Below, piece after piece: positions 31,709 through 42,193 of a stretch of 64,000 nucleotides of DNA. Source of the DNA: Heliocidaris erythrogramma (taxonomy: Eukaryota; Echinodermata; Echinoidea; Camarodonta; Echinometridae). The position numbers and the translations under genes are program-made. The stretch spans positions 19,189,880 through 19,253,879 of the forward strand of contig CM046855.1 in assembly GCA_025617745.1 (NCBI GenBank). The letters are read 5' to 3'. The notes beneath the pieces were generated by a model that worked only from the letters and a program-made list of their open reading frames with translations, did no database searches and was not told where the DNA came from. Numbering within the stretch: position 1 is the stretch's first letter; the number at the start of each line of letters is the position of its first letter.

Positions 31709-32953
31709 AAGAAGACACCACTGGCAAATTTTGAAAAAATATGTTGTTCTGCATGTCCCTAGGAACTAATCAGTATCGAAATTGTAATTTTTGAACAGCC
31801 TACAAGTGCGTATATTTTGATATAAAAAGTATGTTTTTGCCACTGTCGATACGCAAATTGGCTCGTGTCGGCCAAAGCTGTCACGTCATTGCAGCACTTT
31901 GAGTTTCCACCACAATGCGTTTCCACCACAATGCGTATGCGTTACGCGTCCGTAAAAGCAGACGATAGCGCGAATACCATGCATACATATTCGTGGAGTT
32001 GCAAAAATGCCGTTGTGCCAAGCAATTTACTGTTCGAATCGTCGTGAAATTGTCCTTTTTTGCCATCCCTGATCCGAAGAAGGATAGAGAAAGGTGTGCT
32101 GTATGGATAAGGAACATCGGAACAACCAAATTCAACGTCAAAACGTACATTTATTCCCGTTTTCGAGTGGTCTGTGAAGACCATTTTGACGTTTTGGCGT
32201 TCGAGACCAACCTACAAGCCGTGTGCCTGGGATACAAACCCAAGAAGCTGCTAAACTAAAGCCCGACGCTGTACCAACCATATTCTCCGACAAAATCTTT
32301 ACAAGCAAGCAATCTTTCTTCGCCCAGAAAATCCCTCATTCATCTCCTGAGCTTAGATTACAAGCTTATTGAAGAATGTGATCAGATTTTACTTGAAGAT
32401 TAACCAGGAATTTATGTTAATGTCGTACTTGCTATCTATATCGCGAACGTAAGAACGTAAACAATGCAGCTTGCTGCATTAGCTTTCCGCGCGTACCTTA
32501 AGTACACGCGTTAATGGGAAGCACGTACGAACGATGACAAACAGTAGTGCCAATTTTAATTTTATTAATTCGATAAATTGTGAAAAAATTTTGCTAAAGC
32601 ACTTTATTTTTTCAGCAGTTAATATTAAAAAATACAAAAAACTGAAAAAATAATAACATTTTCTTTTTGTCATACATAATTGTCTCACAAATAGCATTTT
32701 TATAGGCGCTGTGAAAGCGATCTGTGTATTGCTCCATATCGGCATTACCGTGATATGCCGTGGTTTTTGCAGTAGTGCTGCAGTGACGTAACAGATTTTT
32801 GCGGCTCGTACTAGTAGATATTGTAATATTTTTTTTTTTTAAATCGAGATCTATGATTTTATCGACCTGAGCGATGAGTTTTTTGGTCAATCTGACTAGT
32901 TTTATAACATTAAAAATTGTAAAAGTGCTAAAATTTGTCAGTGGTGTCTTCTT
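31709..32953 (+). mobile_element. Kolobok-like DNA transposon (TTAA target, THAP remnant)
   Basis: 1245 bp, absent from the same site in block B (near 43000), flanked by TTAA (31705-31708 and 32954-32957). Terminal inverted repeats AAGAAGACACCACTGGCAAA and AAGAAGACACCACTGACAAA. It carries the remains of a THAP zinc finger near its left end. TTAA duplication plus a THAP domain is the combination known for the Kolobok superfamily; that assignment is inference from these two traits. The catalytic region is missing, so the copy is non-autonomous. Confidence 0.82.
32007..32259 (+). pseudogene. THAP zinc-finger fragment with a frameshift
   Basis: ATG at 32007 opens MPLCQAIYCSNRREIV, with the first C-x4-C pair of a THAP domain. 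A shift at the T run near 32050 moves to the next frame, which continues SFFAIPDPKKDRERCAVWIR and CEDHF, giving the C-x2-H pair and the conserved Pro and Trp. The frame stops at 32257-32259 after KPKKLLN. In THAP transposases this domain binds the terminal repeats. Only the DNA-binding part is present. Confidence 0.78.
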
Positions 32954-34149
32954 TTAAGTCATAGTAATGTGCATACATACATGTATATCAGTGAGAGAAA
33001 TGACATAAATAATTTTGCTTATGCAGGGAAAGAGGATAAAGTGGTTTAAATATTAAAATTTTGAAAATCAAATGAAAAATAATGGTTGTCACTTGGGATG
33101 TATAAACAAATTTAGATCACATTTTAATTGCCAAACAACACATGTAGCTTAACAATTCTACAAAATGCAACAGAATGAGCACAAGAAGATGAAAATAAAA
33201 AATATGGAATGAAAATATTTAGAATTTGTGCAATACAAATTGTGCAAAATAATCATAATCATGAAAACTTCAATACATTCATTTCCTGATAATTCCATAC
33301 AGGAAAAATGAAGAAATAGAGAGGGGGAAAAGACATCAAGCCTTTTCTTTCCACAAAATTCGAATTATCAAAAATTCCCTTTACATCTTTCTTTCATCAG
33401 TGGAATGATAAAACAATAGGCCTGAGTCATTTTGGTTCGCAATTTGGGCCCTGCGCATAATCATTAGGCCTCGGAATCATTTTCCAGAACCGGTGCTCCA
33501 GAAAATAAAGAAAGAAGGGTCTAAAAAGGTCACTCAGAGTTAAAAGATGTTGCTAGATTTTTCACATTTTTACCCGTGTGAAATCTCTCTTTTTCTGTAT
33601 TCCCTTTTCATTCGGTTGCTAAAGGAAGAATTACCTGTACATATATTTACTAGTTCTTTTTTGCCCTCAAAAGATTGAATTTACGACTTAAAAAATATCT
33701 ACATTATACTGACATCAAAATGCGCATGTCAAACTGGACTGAATAATTCTTGTACAGATAGCAATAATAAAGGTGGAAAAAAGTATGTAGTCGATTTCCC
33801 CTTTAACTCAAGTATATTGACTGTTAAATATATTCAAGTTCCTTGGGAATAGGAATGTTAACTGGACATTTCACATATATGTGTAAAATGAAAAATTATA
33901 GCAATACAGCATTGTTTTTCAATTATTTTTGTTTATTCCTGTTTTGATCGGTTCTCAGGGGCTCGACTGGCCCGAGGCAATCAGGGTCCAAGTCTTAAAA
34001 CAAAACTGATATGACACAGGCCTAAATAACAAGCATTCAGGCCAGTCAGAAGCAGATGATAAATAATCAGGTCCTGCCAACCCATCTTTAGGACAGGAAT
34101 GAAAAAGTTTTATCTCTATCAATCCACAAGAAACTAGAAATGTCCATTA

Positions 34150-34980
34150 CTGCGCAATGCAAATGTATCGCCCGGCACTGGCGTTTTTTCGTCATCCTTT
34201 TGTTCGAAGGAGGGACAAAGAACCTCCCCCCTCCCCTCCCTCAAACAAAAGCATGAAGTAGAGATTGCCACCAATGGCCCGGAGTAAATTGTCAAAACTA
34301 GGAGCAGCATCACCAAAACAATGTATGTAGATTAGAGTACCGTAAGCCTATAACGCATCTCTATAGAATATTTGAAAGCAATCTGTCAAGAAATGTGACC
34401 TGCAGAGCGCACACAAGATATCCACTAAAATATAACCTTTGGCCCTATACATGTAAAAGACGGAACACTGGGGGCAGCATCACCAAAATCTATGATGGAT
34501 CTCCATACAAAATCTGAAAGAAATCAGTCGACAAATGTGACCGCCAGAGTGCATTGCAAGATAGCAACCAAAACATGACATTTGATCTGATAAACAGCGG
34601 AACACTGGGGGGAGCATCAACAAACACTAAAGATGTGTAGGCCTAGATTTTACTACTTAAGACACACTTCCATACAAAATTTGAAAGAAATTCGTCAAGA
34701 AATGTGGCAGTTAGAGCACACAAAAGACATATGACCTTTGATCCTTGACCCTATAAAGGATGAAAATTGAGGGCAGCATTATCAACAAAAAAAATTTGTT
34801 GATTGTACCAAGATACATCTCCATACAAAATTTGAAAGGAGTCCGTCAAGAAATGTGGCAGTTAAGAGCGCACACAAGAATATGACGCGGTGGCGGGGGC
34901 GTGACGCGGCGACGGCATAACGCTGCTGAATCCAAAGTATCCTCCGGCATTCTGCCATGGGATACATTTTACAAAGTATA
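34150..34980. repeat. TIR-bounded minisatellite repeat, copy in block A
   Basis: Begins near aatgtatcgcccggcactgg and ends near ctgccatgggatacatttta, which are imperfect inverted repeats. Inside are about four units of 150-170 bp with gcagcatcaccaaaa, ccatacaaaatttgaaag and gtcaagaaatgtg. A gacgcggtggcggggg GC-rich stretch precedes the right end. Confidence 0.8.
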
Positions 34981-35092
34981 CGTAGCAACAATCTAGGGCG
35001 AAGTCAATATTACAATCAATTTGCAACAATGTGGCAAGTTCCAGCCTCTAATATAACATGGAGAATATGACTGACATTAATGCATAGAAATT

Positions 35093-36720
35093 GATAGATC
35101 TAAAACTAAAAAACAGGAGACGAGAGATTTTCCCACTAGTTTTTCTCCAATATTACAAAATATTAGAGGTCATTTAGAATTGATTTCCAATGAAATGTCT
35201 TGCCAACTTAACTTTTGACAATGTACGATCATATTCCAGATGGATTCTACCTTCCTTCTGGGTATGAGTTTTTAATGGATTTTTCTTCAGTACTGACAAA
35301 CCATTTAGGGTGATACTGTAATGATAAATTGATAAAAGAGGTAAGATATTTTCCCATCAGTTTTTCTTCAATATTACAGAATATTAAAGGTCATACTTAC
35401 AATTAATTTTCAATGAAATGTCTTTTTTTTTTCATTGTAAGATCATATTCCAGATAAAAAAAAAAATTTTAATCTTTCTACCTTCAAAACTGATTGAGGT
35501 TATAACAATTATATTCTGGGTATGAGTTATTAATTCCAGATATAATATTATTTAAAGGGAAATCCAACCTTGATAGCAAGTTGCTTTGAAAGAAAGAGGA
35601 AAAATCAGAGAAGCAGACTGGTGAAAGTTTGAGCGAAATCGGGCAAGCAATAAGAAAGTTATGAATTTTTGAAAGTTGTAATCACTATGCATATGGGAAT
35701 TTCAAATTGGCCGAATAGGTAATGTCACTGGGATGTAGCTGTGGACATCTCCCCCATTCGCTCTAACACACAAAATTACTAAAATGTCACTTTTTTTCAA
35801 AATGCATTACTTAGTAGGATCTTTTCGTTCATGAAGACCTATAACAATATGCTATCTCCAATATAGTTTGAGTACTGCCCCGAGGGTAAAAGCGCCTTGA
35901 AGAAAGCCGCAAATTAATGATATTTTGGTGTACGACAAATGGGAGAGTTGTCCACAAAAATGTCACAATTGACTCACCAAATTGCCAATCTGAGATTCGC
36001 ATAGATGTAGTGATCTCATTTTTGAAACATCCATAACTTTCTTTCAAACTCTCATCATCCTGTTTTTCTTATTTTTCTGCTTTCACACAAATCATCTTAT
36101 TACCAAGGTTGGATTGCCCTTTAATGGATTCTACCTTTCTTCCGGGTATGAGTTTTTAATGGATTTTCTTCAGTACTGACAAAACATTTAGGGTGATACT
36201 GTGATGATAAATTGATGAGACCCAAAACTAAAAGAGATGAGATATTTTCTCATTAGTTTTTCTTCAATAATACAGAATATTAAAGGTCATACTTACAATT
36301 AATTTTCAATGAAAGGTCTTGCAAAATTACCTTCTGACAATGTAAGATCATTTTCCAGATACAATTTTTTTTAAATCTTTCTACCTTCAAAACTGATTGA
36401 AGTTATAACAATTATATTCCGGGTATGAGTTTTTAAATATACAAAATATTTAGGGTGATCCTGTAATGTTTAACTGATTACACCCAAACCCCAAAAAGAG
36501 AGTTTCCCATTAGTTTCTCTCCAATATTACAAAATATTAAAGGTCATATTTAGAATTTATTTCCAATGAAATGTCTTACAAAATTACCTTCTGACAATGT
36601 AAGATCATATTCCAAATATGTTTTTTCAAATGATTCTACCTTCAAGACTGATTGAAGTCATAAAAATGATATTCCGGGTACGAGTTTTTAATGGATTTTT
36701 CTTTAGTGCTGACCACACAT
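35093..36720. repeat. Satellite array of 220-260 bp units upstream of the type II receptor at 37039
   Basis: At least four diverged units containing caatattacaaaatatta, gacaatgtaagatcatattc and gggtatgagtttttaatgga, spaced about 220-260 bp once the MITE is removed. The same array precedes the type II receptor at 54214 (53040-53930). Confidence 0.85.
35556..36120. mobile_element. 565-bp MITE with TTAA target duplication
   Basis: Ends AGGGAAATCCAACCTTGATA and, reverse-complemented, AGGGCAATCCAACCTTGGTA, between TTAA at 35552-35555 and 36121-36124. The inverted similarity continues about 60 bp inward. No ORF. TTAA fits Kolobok or piggyBac. Confidence 0.85.
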
Positions 36721-37038
36721 TAAAGGGGATACTATAAATAATAGAGCAATCCATTAAAAACTCACCAATTTTGCTTTGAATACTGACCAAAACGTGTTTC
36801 TTCTTGTATCTTCCCTACTTCTAAAGATTTACCAATTTAGAAGGCAGGAACATTGTTTTTACTTCTTACTTGGATTCACTGTTTTAATCTCTGCAGCAGC
36901 ATCTGCTTGTACAGTGTGTACATTACCAGATAATTTTAAGAGATCGCTAAAAACAGTTGGATTAGTTCCTACAAGATCAAGTCCTGTAAATGCCCAGTGT
37001 TGTATGTAGGCAATCAAGCTCTGCCAACATCTTTCATA

Positions 37039-38154
37039 ATGTTAAGTGGAATGGAAATAATTCGCATCTTAGTTGGTTGTTTGGCTGCTGTTGTTGGTAT
37101 TCCTGGCAACATAACAATCATTACTGTCTTCATAAGACAAGGTATCAAGAATGCTACAGATGTCACTTTCATTGCCCTTGCCATTGTTGATCTAAGTGCC
37201 AGTATCATCAATGGCATGAAGATTCCCATGGTTTTCTTTCACAATGATCATCCCTGGGCATGTCATGTGGAGATCATTGGAGGAAGGTCTGCACTCTATG
37301 CCGGACTGTTTTTGACGATCTGGATTGCTGTTTACCGCTACAAGGCTGTGTGTAAGCCATTTAATAGACAATTTGGACGGCGGGCAGCCATCTTGATCTC
37401 TATTGGTTGCACAATCATTGCCTTCGGGATTCATGTCCCCTTCTTCTTCATAACAACAACAAAAAGGTTGGAAGTCACGAAATATGGATGCAACTTATAT
37501 GGTAAAGTACCTTGGGTACGTAATGTCTATGCTAAGTGCCAAGCTATAGTATTCTGTGTTTCTGCCCTGACCATTACTATTTTGTATCTTCTCATTTACA
37601 AGTTCATTCGAGCTCATCAGATTATTCGCAATCAAATGATAAAAGGCTGTGGGCTTGGTGTTCCAGCAAGTTGCAGACATGCAGAAGTCACTGAGTCAAA
37701 GACGGAGTTTGTCACATCAGTAAGTGCCAATGTGTCAAGGATGGATGTTACCTTGTCCATTGCTGCAGAGTCGGAGGGTATCAGCAAGCAGGAAGCTCAT
37801 GCCTCTTCACGTGACAATGTGTCCGGTGAAATCTCTCATCCAGCTAATGATAAAATAAAGCAATCATCAAAGCTTCAAAACCAACCATCTGATCACAAGA
37901 CGACACAAGTTGTCATCATCATTACTGTTATATTTTTTTTCTTCTGGTTTCCTAGCATTGTGCTTGATCAGCTCCCTGAAAATCATACAATCTGGTTTCT
38001 TCCAGATGCCCTCACGAGAGAATTTTTCATTTATGTTTTCTATCAAACAAAATATATTAATAACATCATCAATGTCTTTGTCTATTTGTTTGCCTATCGG
38101 CGCTTTAGGCAAACTTGTTACCTAGTGTTCACTTGTCGCAATACTAGTAATTAA
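37039..38154 (+). CDS. Class A GPCR, type II with type I 5' third (mosaic), copy 2
   Basis: 371 residues, one exon, start at the ATG of MLSGMEIIR; upstream in-frame codons to 36997 lack an ATG. Same seven-helix layout as the type I genes: N24, D51, C75, YRY at 99-101, TM6 FFFFWFPSIVLDQ and TM7 NVFVYLFAYRRF. Up to the YRY motif the DNA is identical to the gene at 28303; from YRYKAVCKPF on it follows the type II gene at 54214. The 5' flank is also type II, so a conversion tract of about 325 bp (37016-37342) was copied in. The 3' flank breaks off immediately after the stop codon and runs into a minisatellite element, so the usual AATAAA-bearing 3' UTR is lost. Open and probably translatable. Confidence 0.88.
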   Translation: MLSGMEIIRILVGCLAAVVGIPGNITIITVFIRQGIKNATDVTFIALAIVDLSASIINGMKIPMVFFHNDHPWACHVEIIGGRSALYAGLFLTIWIAVYRYKAVCKPFNRQFGRRAAILISIGCTIIAFGIHVPFFFITTTKRLEVTKYGCNLYGKVPWVRNVYAKCQAIVFCVSALTITILYLLIYKFIRAHQIIRNQMIKGCGLGVPASCRHAEVTESKTEFVTSVSANVSRMDVTLSIAAESEGISKQEAHASSRDNVSGEISHPANDKIKQSSKLQNQPSDHKTTQVVIIITVIFFFFWFPSIVLDQLPENHTIWFLPDALTREFFIYVFYQTKYINNIINVFVYLFAYRRFRQTCYLVFTCRNTSN

Positions 38155-38160
38155 CTAGAA

Positions 38161-39868
38161 ATGTGCATTCCTCGTGCCGCGCAATGCGAAATGTATCCCC
38201 CGGCGCTGGCAGCGATTTGAAGGAGGGACAAAGACCCTCCCCCATCCCCTCCCTCAAACAAAAGGATGGTGTAGAAATTGCCGCCAGTGGCCCGGAATAT
38301 TGTCAACACCAGGAGCAGCATTACCAAAACGATTTGTGTAGATTAGAGTATAATGCATTTTTATAGAAAATTCGGAAGAAATATGACCTCAGAGCGCACA
38401 TAAGACATCCACTAAAATATGACCTTTGATCCTATGAAAGACGGAACACTAGAGGCAGCATCACCAAAAACTGTAGAGGTGTAATCTATAATGGACCTAC
38501 ATACAAAATTTGAATGAAATCCGTCAAGAAATGCAGAAGTAAGAGTGCACAAAAGGGACAAATGAGCTTTGACCCTATAAAGGACGGAACAATGAGGGCA
38601 GCATCACCAAACAGTAAAGATGTGTAGATTATACCAAGATACATCTCCATACAAAATTTGAAAGAAATCCATCAAGAAATGTGGCCTGCAGAGTGAACTC
38701 TCGCCATCCCTCGAAGTATGACCTTTGACCCTATAAAAGACGGGACACTGGTGGCAGCATCACCAAAAACTACAGGTTTTTAGATTACACCAAGGGACAC
38801 CTTCATGCAAAATTTGAACGAAATCCGTCAAGAAATGCAGAAGAGTGCAAGAAATGGAAAAATGACCTTTGACCCTATAAAGGACGGAACAATGAGGGCA
38901 GCATCACCAAAAATTAAATATGTGTAGATTATAACAAGATACATCTCCATACAAAATTTGAACGAAATCCGTCAAGAAATGCAGAAGAGTGCAAGAAATG
39001 GAAAAATGACCTTTGACCCTATAAAGGACGGAACAATGAGGGCAGCATCACCAAAAATTAAATATGTGTAGATTATACCAAGATACATCTCCATACAAAA
39101 TTTGAATGAAATCCGTCAAGAAATGCAGAAGTAAGAGTGCACAAAAGGGACAAATGAGCTTTGACCCTATAAAGGACGGAACAATGAGGGCAGCATCACC
39201 AAACAGTAAACATGTGTAGATTATACCAAGATACATCTCCATACAAAATTTGAACAAAATCCGTTGAGAAATGTGGCCTGCAGAGTGCACTCACGCCATG
39301 CCCTGAAGTATGACCTTTGACCCTATAAAAGACGGGACACTGGTGGCAGCATCACCAAACACTATAGGTTTTTAAATTATACCAAGAGACACCTTCATGC
39401 AAAATTTGAACGAAATCCGTTGAGAAATGTGACCGCCAGAGCGCACACAAGAGTACACACAAGACATCTATCAAAATATGACCTTTGACCCTATAAAAGA
39501 CGGAACACTGGGGGCAGCATCACCAAAATCTAAAGGGTTCCAGATTTTACCAAGAGACACCTTCATACAAAATTTGAACAAAATCCGTTGAGAAATGTGA
39601 CTGCTAGAGCGCACACAAACTATCCCCAAAAATATGGCCTTTTACCCTATAAAAGACGGAACACTGGGGGCAGCATCACCAGAAACTATAGGGGTCCAGA
39701 TTTTACCAAGATACACGTCCACAGGAAGTCTGAAAAAAATTCGTCGAGAAATGTGACCGCTAGAGCGCACACAAGAATGTGACGCGGATGTGACGCGGCG
39801 GCGGCGGCGGCGGCGGCGAAACGCTGCTGAATCCAAAGTATCCTCCGGCATACTGCCGGGGGATACAA
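38161..39868. repeat. TIR-bounded minisatellite repeat, expanded copy
   Basis: About nine units of 145-175 bp with gacctttgaccctataaa, gcagcatcaccaaa and aaatttgaacgaaatccgt. Near the left end is atgtatcccccggcgctggc; the right end, reverse-complemented, gives attgtatcccccggcagtat. A (cgg)n run (about 39794-39818) precedes the right end. Same family as 34150-34980 and 47830-48365. Confidence 0.85.
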
Positions 39869-41092
39869 TTAAAGCATATATTGAAAAGTGATCTTAAACT
39901 CTTTTAAGCATGTAGATACACATACATGTTGTACACACTCAATTAATATGTCAACATCTTCAGCATGTTACAAACCTTAAACAACATGGAAACATACTGA
40001 CGTTTCATTACAGAGATGTAGCCAATCCTTGAAAAATTGACATCTAGGTGATATCACGATTTAGATGTACATGTATTTTATTCTAAAAACCTGTCAACAT
40101 CTTCAAGCATGTTACAAACCTTCATTAAATATGGAAACATACTGACGTTTCATTACAGAGATGTAGCCAATCCTTGAAAAATTGACATCTAGGTGATATC
40201 ATGATTTAGATGTACATGTATTTTATTCTAAAAACCTTGAAAGAAGTCCTTTTATGTATGCTGTTCTATACATGTGCACAAAATTTGAAGGAGTTTGAAC
40301 ATAGACACAAATTTTAAGATACATTGTACACCAAAAAGCGTGGGTGGAAATTCAAAGAAAATTCTGACAAAATTAAAAGGTGTACTTGAAGTACAGTCCA
40401 TGTAATAATCATGTTCTTTGCTAAATGTAACAAAATTAATATCAAGTAAACTTGAGTTAAGAACCTTTGCTTTCAGATAAATAAGAAAGTTTTTGTTATG
40501 CCATTTCTTTTTAACTGAACTGAATGACAAGCATTCTTGGATTATCAGAAGCAAGTCAGGGTGCAAGGCAATAAAATGTTTTTTTGTAGAGGAAATAAAA
40601 AATTTTCATGCATACAAATCCCCAACTTAATAGACACTGTCCGTGTGAAGTCAACTTTTCAATTTTGTAATAATGTGGTAACCAAATACATGGCAACGGA
40701 GAGAGTTTGTGATCGACAACAATATCAAATATAATAGTCTGCAATTTGAGCTGATATTCCAGGATATGAGATATTTTTAAAGGATTTGCATTCAATAGTG
40801 ACTAAAATATTCAATGCTATATTCTAGGTGTAAGAGTCTTTCAAGGATCTTTGGTTAATATCAAATGTTACTTTTTTCAGGTAGCAGCCTGCCTTGGGTG
40901 ATTTTCCAAGTTATAAAAAAAAAATGTTTGTTAATCCCGTCATATCTCTGAAACAGCATCAACAGTGTGTCCAGCATCAGACTTGCAGAGAAGTTTACGT
41001 ATCATCTGTAAATCTTACTTCACTACAGCAGTTCAAATTGTTTCCAACTCAGATTAAATTCTGAAAAGCTTAATTTGCCAACATCTTTCATA

Positions 41093-42193
41093 ATGTTCAG
41101 TGGAATGGAAATAATTCGCATCTTAGTTGGTTGTTTGGCTGCTGTTGTTGGTATTCCTGGCAACATAACAATCATTACTGTCTTCATAAGACAAGGTATC
41201 AAGAATGCTACAGATGTCACTTTCATTGCCCTTGCCATTGTTGATCTAAGTGCCAGTATCATCAATGGCATGAAGATTCCCATGGTTTTCTTTCACAATG
41301 ATCATCCCTGGGCATGTCATGTGGAGATCATTGGAGGAAGGTCTGCACTCTATGCCGGACTGTTTTTGACGATCTGGATTGCTGTTTACCGCTACCAGGC
41401 TGTGTGTAAGCCATTTGTCAGACGAATTGGACGACGAACTGCCATCTTGATATCTGTCGGTAGTGCAATCACTGCCTTCAGTCTCCATGTCCCCTTTTTC
41501 TTTATCACAACATCAGTGGCAAATTTTCGGGGATTGTACGGATGCAATGTCTACGGCAATATATCCTGGGGACGTGACGTCTATGCCAAGACCCAAGCTA
41601 TTGTATTCTGTGTCTCTGCCCTGGCCATAACTGTTCTGTATCTTCTCATTTACAAGTTCATTCGAACTCATCAAATTATTCGTAATCAAATGAAAAATGG
41701 CAAGGGGTTTGGTGTTCCAACAAGTGGTAGACAGCAAGATGTCACTGAATCAACGAGAGAGTTTGTCACATCAGTAAGTGCCAATGTGTCAAGGATGGAT
41801 GTTACCTTGCCCATTGCTGCAGAGTCTGAAGGTATCAGCAAGCAGGAAGCTCATGTCACTTCACTGGACAAGGTGTCAGGTGAAACAAGATCAATCCATC
41901 AACCAACCAAGGATAAGACAAAGCAGTCATCAAAGAAGTCTCCAAATGGACACTCTGACCACAAGACAACTCAAGTGGTTATCATCATTACAGTTGTATT
42001 TTTCCTTTTGTGGTTCCCTAGCATTGTGATTGATCAAATTCCTAGAAATCAAAGGACTAAGCTTGGATATTTTTCATATCCTCTCTATCAACTTAAGTAT
42101 ATCAATAATATCATCAATGTCTTTGTCTATTTGTTTGCATACCGTCGCTTTAGGCAAACCTGCTGCCAAACATTCACTTGTCGCAATAATTAA
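41093..42193 (+). CDS. Class A GPCR, type I, copy 3
   Basis: 366 residues, single exon, nearly identical to 28303-29403. I count four amino acid differences: Leu2 to Phe, and Cys to Ser, Val to Gly and Gln to His in the third intracellular loop. The helices are unchanged, with N24, D51, C75, YRY at 99-101 and NVFVY. Start is the ATG at 41093. AATAAA lies at 42255. The 0.8 kb upstream and 0.15 kb downstream match copy 1 as well, so it duplicated with its flanks and probably its promoter. All four differences lie outside the helices. Confidence 0.9.
   Translation: MFSGMEIIRILVGCLAAVVGIPGNITIITVFIRQGIKNATDVTFIALAIVDLSASIINGMKIPMVFFHNDHPWACHVEIIGGRSALYAGLFLTIWIAVYRYQAVCKPFVRRIGRRTAILISVGSAITAFSLHVPFFFITTSVANFRGLYGCNVYGNISWGRDVYAKTQAIVFCVSALAITVLYLLIYKFIRTHQIIRNQMKNGKGFGVPTSGRQQDVTESTREFVTSVSANVSRMDVTLPIAAESEGISKQEAHVTSLDKVSGETRSIHQPTKDKTKQSSKKSPNGHSDHKTTQVVIIITVVFFLLWFPSIVIDQIPRNQRTKLGYFSYPLYQLKYINNIINVFVYLFAYRRFRQTCCQTFTCRNN

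Larger units (their letters stand above)
26578..34980. repeat. Segmental duplication block A (carries the type I receptor gene 1)
   Basis: Matches block B (39866-48370) collinearly with over 90% identity by eye, apart from insertions unique to one block. Segment pairs: 26578-26864 with 39866-40260; 27430-29563 with 40260-42355; 31061-31708 with 42356-43000; 32954-33838 with 43000-46496 minus a LINE; 33838 to about 34830 with 47518-48330. The type I genes are offset by 12,790 bp. Confidence 0.88.

Noticed and set aside
31865-32184. ORFs on both strands around the THAP fragment as separate genes
   Set aside because: Only the frames carrying C-x4-C and C-x2-H fit a known domain; the others are overlaps.
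38161-39868. CRISPR-like array
   Set aside because: Units of 145-175 bp diverge along their whole length with no constant repeat and variable spacer pattern, and the context is animal nuclear DNA.
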